This document shows, piece after piece, positions 60,724 through 64,000 of a DNA stretch of 64,000 nucleotides. Numbering within the stretch: the stretch's first letter is position 1; each line of letters begins with the position of its first letter. Below the pieces are notes generated by a model. The model was not told where the DNA came from. It saw nothing but the letters and a program-made list of their open reading frames with translations, and searched no databases. Both the position numbers and the translations under genes were made by a program. This DNA is from GCA-2746795 sp963747345. GTDB taxonomy: Bacteria; Chloroflexota; Anaerolineae; Promineifilales; Promineifilaceae. The stretch covers positions 62,001-126,000 of the forward strand of contig CAVVFA010000019.1 of the NCBI GenBank assembly GCA_963747345.1. The letters are read 5' to 3'.

Positions 60724-61405
60724 ATGTTTCGTAACCGTTCACTGTTTACTGTTCACTGTTTACTGTTCACTGTTTTGCTGCTTCTTGCGGCTTGTGGTGG
60801 CGATGGGGCTGTTCCCCAAGACGACGATGTTATCTTCAGTGATCAGTTTATCCCAGGCGAGACGGGTGAGTGGTTGGTTGAAGGGGATGATGTGGGGCAA
60901 ACGGCCGTTATCGACCAAAAATTCGTCATTTCCATAGACCAGCCGAACACCTTGCAGTACACCACATTGCAAGAACCGGTTGTCGCTAATTTTGTGTTGG
61001 AAGTGGATGCGCAGCAAATTGCAGGCAATCCTGAGAGCAGTTATGGTGTGCTGGCGCGGATGCGCGGCGCGGATCAGTTTTACCGTTTTGAGATAACCAG
61101 CAGCGGTCTTTACATGGCCGAACGGCATAATGCCGACGGTTCCTGGAGCCAATATCTTGACGATTGGACAGAATCTCCCGCTATTAAACAGGGGCTTGAA
61201 CACAGTCAATCGCCTAAAAGTGGAAGCGAATGGCCCCAATCTATTGTTTTATGTCAATGACACATTATTGCATGAAGTGTATGATAACGGGGTGGGACTA
61301 GAAGCAAATGTAGGCTTGGATGCTGGCACATTTGGGCATGCTGGTTTACAGGTAGCGTTTGACAATATTGTGATTCGTGAACTGCCATTGGCAGCAAATG
61401 AATAA
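60724..61405 (+). CDS. Paralogous lipoprotein with beta-sandwich domain (frameshift near 61190)
   Basis: ATG 60724 (MFRNRSLFTVHCLLFTVLLL) leads to a lipobox LAAC, then VIFSDQFIPGETGEWLVEGD, QQIAGNPESSYGVLARMRGA and, in another frame after about 61190, LKVEANGPNLLFYVNDTLLH and AFDNIVIREL. It is a tandem copy of the preceding protein, about 222 residues. The signal peptide is encoded by a 14-base tandem repeat, GTTCACTGTTTACT, at 60737-60775. The shift lies at the junction KQGL; one indel restores the frame. Confidence 0.8.
60737..60775 (+). repeat. 14-base tandem repeat in a signal-peptide coding region
   Basis: GTTCACTGTTTACT occurs twice and then partly a third time. It resembles the CACTGTTCACTG tract at 30459-30511. 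A 14-base period in coding DNA changes frame with each unit, so copy number changes would alter the signal peptide or shift the frame. Confidence 0.8.
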
Positions 61406-61603
61406 TAGCCCTAAACTCTTTATCTCACGCAAAGACGCAGGGGCGCAAAAGCAGCGTCTTTATGTCTTTCTGTGAGACTTTGTTTTTTAGGAAAAGCGGG
61501 AAAGTTTTGGAAATAAAATGCGCGAAATCCGCTTTTCCTTGAAGGAAACCACAATTTTGCGTGTTGGTAATTTTGAAAACTTTTTGTGGTTCACCTAAAT
61601 AAC

Positions 61604-62451
61604 GTGAGAAACGCAATAGAACAAGCCCTCAATGGGCGTATCAAAACTATATCGCCGTTGAGTGGTGGCTGCATTGGGCAGGTTTATCACGTCAAACTGG
61701 ATGATGGCCGTGATGTTGTTGCCAAGTTTGACAGCACTCCTGATTCGCAGTTACCTGTTGAAGGGTACATGCTGCGTTATCTGAGGGAACACAGTGAATT
61801 GCCTGTGCCAGAGGTGGTGTATGTGGCGGATGGGTTGTTGGTGATGACCTTTTTGCCGGGAGACAGCCAGTTTGGCAGCAGCGGCGCAGGCTCATGCCGC
61901 AGAACTGTTAGCCGCGCTGCACACCGTGTCCGCCGAGACGTATGGTCTGGAACAAGATACACTCATTGGTGGCTTGCCCCAACCGAACCCGCAGATGACA
62001 TCCTGGCTAGATTTTTTCCGTGAGGCGCGTTTGCTCCACATGGGGCGCGAAGGGGTGCGAACCAATCGTCTGCCTCAAGATGTGTTTGGGCGGCTGGCAA
62101 CCTTTGCCGAGCATGTGGATAACTGGTTGTTGGAACCAGAACGGCCGTCTTTGATTCATGGTGATGTGTGGACGACCAATGTGCTGGCGCAAGGTGGTCG
62201 CATCACCGGGCTTTGTTGACCCGGCCATCTATTACGCACATCCTGAGATTGAACTGGCTTTTACGACTTTATTTGGCACGTTTGAACGGCCGTTTTTCGA
62301 CCGATACCACGAACTGCGCCCCATTGCGCCCGGTTTCTTTGAAGAACGGCGCGATATTTACAATCTCTATCCACTGCTGGTGCATGTGCGACTGTTTGGT
62401 GGCAGCTATGTTAGCTCCGTTGAGCGCACGCTGCGGCAGTTTGGTTATTAG
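61604..62451 (+). CDS. Fructosamine kinase-like phosphotransferase (two frameshifts)
   Basis: GTG 61604 (alternative GTG 61586) begins RNAIEQALNGRIKTISPLSG. The family pattern is seen across frames: GGCIGQVYHVKLDDGRDVVA (nucleotide-binding loop), LPVPEVVYVADGLLVMTFLPG, LIHGDVWTTNVL (catalytic HGDxWxxN) and FVDPAIYYAHPEIELAF (DP metal motif). About 280 residues, with shifts near 61880 and near 62210. It is probably an ATP-dependent kinase of glycated amines in the cytosol. Catalytic motifs are intact, so the shifts look like sequencing indels. Confidence 0.82.
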
Positions 62452-62465
62452 TCTGGACTGTGGAT

Positions 62466-62663
62466 ATGGTAAAACGACTTGAAGAACAGTACCAGGTAGA
62501 TGATGTGGTGGAAATTAAGAGGCGAGATGGGGTGTGGATAACGGCCGTTGTCGTCAGACATCAACATCCTGGCATTTGGGTACAAACAGTTCGCGGTGAG
62601 CAGTGGTTTGTCACCAATACCGGCCATATTCGCCTGCGCATAACGAAACAGGCAGAAGAGTAA
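62466..62663 (+). CDS. Small protein of unknown function
   Basis: The 65-residue protein MVKRLEEQYQVDDVVEIKRR has a beta-rich centre (VWITAVVVRHQHPGIWVQTV) resembling an SH3- or Tudor-like barrel, and a short basic tail. No family was recognised. It lies between the kinase and methyltransferase genes with 14 and 5 base gaps, so it is probably in the same operon. Confidence 0.6.
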   Translation: MVKRLEEQYQVDDVVEIKRRDGVWITAVVVRHQHPGIWVQTVRGEQWFVTNTGHIRLRITKQAEE

Positions 62664-62668
62664 AACAA

Positions 62669-63375
62669 ATGGAAGACCAAGTTGTCCAAAAACTACTCAT
62701 GCTCAACCAGAAATTTTATGATGGGTTAGCTGATACTTTTGCTGAAAGTCGGTCTCAACCGCAGCCAGGGTTCTTCCGCATTTTGGAGGAACTGCCAGAT
62801 CCGTGCGACTATTTTCTGGATGTGGCTTGTGGGGAAGGGCGGTTAGGCCGATTCTTGCTGGCACGGAATAAGATTCGCTGGTATACCGGCGTTGATTTTA
62901 GCAGCGAACTATTGGCGAAAGGCCAAGCCATTACCATGGGCGATTTTCATCGGCGAGACATTAGCCGTGCGGGTAGTTTGTATGGGTTGGGAACATATGA
63001 TTGCATCGCTTGTTTGGCCGCTATGCAGCATCTACCGGGGCAAGCTTCTCGGATTAATTTGTTGAATGAAATGAAATCATGTTTCAATCCTGATGGACGA
63101 TTATCATTTCTAATTGGCAGTTTATGGATAGTGAACGTCAGCGACGCAAAATTGTGTCTTGGGATATGGTTGACATCAATCAAGCCGATGTCGATCCGAA
63201 GGATTATTTGTTGACGTGGCGGAGAGACGGGTATGGGCTGCGGTATGTATGCCTGATTGATGAAGAGGAAACGGCAACCCTCGCGGGAGCAGCCGGTCTA
63301 AAAATCGTCAACCAATTTCGCTCTGATGGCAAAGAAGGAAATCTAAGCCTGTATACTGTTTTAGAGCCGAAATAG
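62669..63375 (+). CDS. SAM-dependent methyltransferase (frameshift near 63115)
   Basis: Start at ATG 62669 (MEDQVVQKLLMLNQKFYDGL), 5 bases after the preceding stop. The Rossmann motif I is DYFLDVACGEGRLGRFL, followed by GVDFSSELLAKGQAI (motif II) and LAAMQHLPGQA (motif IV region). The frame changes near 63115 into NWQFMDSERQRRKIVSWDMV, KDYLLTWRRDGYGLRYVCLI and a final strand IVNQFRSDG. About 235 residues. This C-terminal segment is typical of class I methyltransferases. Substrate unknown. Confidence 0.82.
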
Positions 63376-63415
63376 GGCATGGTTCAGTTCCAACAAAATA
63401 ATTTTTACAATTGTC

Positions 63416-63435
63416 ATTCCCACGCAGGTGGGAAT
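63416..63435. repeat. dRS3-like palindrome ATTCCC-N8-GGGAAT
   Basis: ATTCCC (63416-63421), an 8-base spacer and GGGAAT (63430-63435). A second partial inverted unit, ATGGATTCCCGCCT, follows at 63452. The pattern equals the neisserial dRS3 consensus and is common in other bacterial genomes as a small dispersed repeat. It lies in the leader of the YqeY gene. Confidence 0.6.
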
Positions 63436-63520
63436 CCATTTGGTTACAGCAATGGATTCCCGCCTACAGCCTGTTTTTGTAAACCGGTTCACAATGTTAC
63501 AATCTCTTTTGGAGGCACAT

Positions 63521-63967
63521 ATGAGTTTAAAAGAACAATTAAAGCAAGATACGATAGATGCCAGCAAATCTGGTGATAATCGAAAACGAGACATCCTGCG
63601 CATGTTGCAGGCAGCGATTAAGCAAGTTGAAATTGATGATCGGGTTACTTTGGATGATGCGGGGGTGGAGCAGGTGCTCACCAAACAGGCGAAACAACGT
63701 CGTGAAAGCATCGCGGAATATACCCAAGCGGGTCGTGATGACTTGGTTGAACAGGAACAATATGAGCTGGGAATTATCGAAGCCTATTTGCCGCAGATGA
63801 TGAGTCGGCAAGAAATTGAGGTGTTGGTAAAACAAGCCATCGCCGATACGGGTGCTACCAGTTCCAAAGATATGGGCAAGGTAATGGGTAAGCTCATGCC
63901 GCAGGTAAAAGGCAAGGCCGACGGCCGTTTAGTCAACGAAGTCGTGCGTGAATTATTACCTGGGTGA
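63521..63967 (+). CDS. GatB/YqeY domain protein
   Basis: GGAGG precedes ATG 63521 (MSLKEQLKQDTIDASKSGDN). The 148-residue protein has the YqeY pattern: KRDILRMLQAAIKQVEID, KQAKQRRESIAEYTQAGRDD, YLPQMMSRQEIEVLVKQAI and a final ADGRLVNEVVRELL. It shares the helical domain of the GatB amidotransferase subunit; the cellular role is unknown but it may act on tRNA. The longer upstream frame runs through repeat sequence and was rejected. No shift. Confidence 0.93.
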   Translation: MSLKEQLKQDTIDASKSGDNRKRDILRMLQAAIKQVEIDDRVTLDDAGVEQVLTKQAKQRRESIAEYTQAGRDDLVEQEQYELGIIEAYLPQMMSRQEIEVLVKQAIADTGATSSKDMGKVMGKLMPQVKGKADGRLVNEVVRELLPG

Positions 63968-64000
63968 CTTTTAGGTTTTATGGCGTCAGACGCAGCACAA

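Noticed and set aside
61425..61616. Minus-strand 63-residue frame between the lipoprotein and kinase-like genes
   Set aside because: It lies partly in a CGCAAAGACGCAGG-type repeat and has no ribosome-binding site or homologous pattern.
29705..63480. CRISPR array from recurring short repeats
   Set aside because: The repeats at 30.4, 33.3 and 60.7 kb are simple tandem or inverted sequences without regular unique spacers, and no cas gene is nearby.

Overview
The window reads as a chromosomal segment of a free-living bacterium of the phylum Chloroflexota, probably Anaerolineae in the broad sense. That placement is an inference from the gene set (UPF0182 protein, V4R-domain protein, glycine-zipper membrane proteins, MalT-type and GAF/PAS signalling proteins, a PPDK) and from the rRNA; no search was run. 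It holds one complete rRNA operon (16S, tRNA-Ile, tRNA-Ala, 23S, 5S), an initiator tRNA and about 45 protein genes. No CRISPR array, complete insertion sequence or prophage was seen.

Layout. 1-3.1 kb (minus): PPDK start and a three-gene membrane-protein operon. 3.2-6.3 kb (plus): response regulator and sensor kinase separated by a 167-bp inverted-repeat element. 6.3-9.2 kb (minus): an orphan dimerisation-like protein, a metallo-beta-lactamase-fold hydrolase and a decayed replication-like gene. 9.3-11.3 kb: an unusual island with a promoter-structured RNA-terminator unit, then an AAA+ ATPase that appears leaderless and an AT-hook-like protein. 11.5-17.46 kb: duplicated rRNA promoters and the rRNA operon. 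17.5-29.7 kb: MFS transporter, aldo/keto reductases, acetyltransferase, GT39-like membrane protein, large GAF/PAS kinase and MgtE. 29.7-40 kb (mostly minus): isocitrate-type dehydrogenase, CapA-type lipoprotein, UPF0182, transglutaminase and DUF58 proteins. 40-51.9 kb (plus): aldo/keto reductase, DUF1269-like protein joined to an arylsulfatase, K+ channel, CLC, SulP transporter, MalT-type regulator and a second DUF1269 protein, which together look like a sulfate-ester and ion-handling cluster. 52-55.8 kb (minus): recA-recX-rny. 55.8-64 kb (plus): acetyltransferase, V4R protein, pterin dehydratase, cobalamin adenosyltransferase, CcmD-like peptide, paired lipoproteins, fructosamine-kinase-like protein, methyltransferase and YqeY.

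Two window-wide properties matter. First, the palindrome ACGGCCGT (usually AACGGCCGTT) occurs about 78 times by hand count, where about one copy is expected by chance, much like HIP1 of cyanobacteria. It is absent from about 9.25 to 18.65 kb, which covers the AAA+/RNA island and the rRNA operon. Second, at least 14 otherwise well-conserved genes carry one or more frameshifts, some at homopolymers. I read most of these as consensus sequencing indels, not decay, so these genes are annotated as single loci with the shift noted.
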